Assembly: GCA_947247005.1 (NCBI GenBank)
Contig: OX365956.1
Span: 9,878,089 to 9,942,088, forward strand
Length of the DNA: 64,000 nucleotides
DNA from: Spisula solida
Taxonomy: Eukaryota; Mollusca; Bivalvia; Venerida; Mactridae
Reading direction: 5' to 3'
Positions 63,156-64,000 of the stretch are shown one piece after another. How positions within the stretch are numbered: the stretch's first letter is position 1; every line of letters begins with the position of its first letter. Position numbers and translations under genes: made by a program. The notes beneath the pieces were generated by a model. The model ran no database searches and was not told where the DNA came from. It worked only from the letters and a program-made list of their open reading frames with translations.

Positions 63156-63552
63156 ATGATCTGTGTGTACCTTTAATGAAAACCGTAGGTTAACCATACG
63201 GTTAAGTTTCTAATATTGTTTTTATAGCAGTCACGAGTATGTTTTGTTTTGAACGAATCAAGATGGAAAAAATGATTGATACTGGAATATTCGATGGCAT
63301 TGTCGAAGTGGTTCACATGCAAGAGATACAAGTGTTACAGTAGATGCATGACAACCTACATATACGAATACACATTCCCAGCAAAATTCACTCGAATAGT
63401 CGTTTGGTTCACGAGCAAGAAATTAAATAAATGTGCGAGTGAATACCAAAAGTTAACATATTTTGTTTCATCCAAGGTGTTGTATTAACAAGACCAACAT
63501 GGAACAATAGATATAAGATCATTATACCGTACCATTACATGTCACATTAGCT

Positions 63553-64000
63553 TAAGGTCCTACAGATAAATTGGAACCATATTGAGCTGCTTTACCCCAA
63601 GCTTCGGTGTCCTGTGTAGCGCTTCTAAAATGTGGATGTTTTATGGCTTTCCATGATGGTTGTAACCAGAACAGAACTGTTTGATATCAGGCATACTTGT
63701 ATGAGGTACAGACACGTGGCTATAAAATTACAGTATAAACAATAACCATTTTACAATAATTCTTCGTAATTGATCCATTGAAAACCGGGCTTAGTGACAA
63801 AATTATAAAGATCATGATAATATAGCGTAAGAATGAACATTTTTTTTGAAACATTGAGCAAAAAACAAGTACATGTATGTGATATAGATCATAAAGGGTG
63901 TTCCGGTCGGATTGTGTACATAGTATACTTTTATTTTTACCTAGCAAAATATTATGAAATTTGGAACGAAGGTAAATGTACATAACGAACTGTGGAATAT
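63553..64000. other. Unassigned end of window
   Basis: Homology to block c copy 2 ends near 63552 (acattagc). Nothing recognised afterwards. Confidence 0.4.

Larger units (their letters stand above)
60784..63552. repeat. Duplicated block c, copy 3 (compact)
   Basis: Counterpart of 47490-54210 in the same orientation: gtgtttgttcatctgc, caattcgcttctagatttt, gtcagtcaaaatattccagt, aaactctagacgcca, gaaggacgtagtctacagaa, ctatagctgaaattttaag and cgaatcaagatggaaaaa occur in order. It lacks both big minisatellites and most of the TTAA element, so it shows the pre-expansion state. No coding region. Confidence 0.85.

Overview
The window is AT-rich, repeat-dominated DNA from a eukaryote. It has no operon structure and no intact cellular gene that I can support. 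Several things point to an invertebrate animal, most likely a marine mollusc: two large LINE-type retrotransposons (one with a coiled-coil plus SGNH-esterase ORF1 of the CR1/L2 kind), a third LINE relic with an RNase H remnant, tRNA-derived SINE-like units, many non-autonomous inverted-repeat DNA transposons, young minisatellites, and very frequent TACATGTA words. The taxon is an inference; no marker gene is present.

Layout. 0.35-3.5 kb: a long foldback element whose arms carry recurrent GAGGCCC words. 4.07-7.25 kb: a 3.2-kb element with about 570-bp terminal inverted repeats (TIRs) flanked by TTAA. 7.4-9.2 and 13.3-16.0 kb: two diverged copies of one non-coding block (block e), separated by a 2.1-kb TA-flanked element with nested hairpins (9.2-11.3 kb). 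16-25 kb: sparse sequence with a 41-bp minisatellite, a 1-kb TA-flanked MITE and hairpin repeats. 25.1-27.7 kb: a 5'-truncated, frameshifted LINE on the minus strand, ending in about 80 (TTG/CTG) triplets. 30.1-35.3 kb: a near full-length CR1/L2-like LINE on the plus strand with a dead ORF2. 36-64 kb: a set of ancient duplicated blocks in the order a-b-c, a-b-c, c. Their copies differ by minisatellite expansion and transposon insertion.

How the parts relate. Nothing here looks like a pathway. The coherent story is genome dynamics. Paralogous blocks (a at 27.9 and 43.8 kb; b at 37.0 and 44.6 kb; c at 40.7, 46.9 and 60.8 kb) act as internal controls. Each of three minisatellites in them (25, 37 and 54 bp) is present once or as a remnant in a sister copy. 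One TTAA-flanked element in the second c block has its empty target site preserved in the third. A TA-flanked MITE nested in that element has an inverted sister copy at 20 kb. All homologies were judged by eye, without alignment scores.
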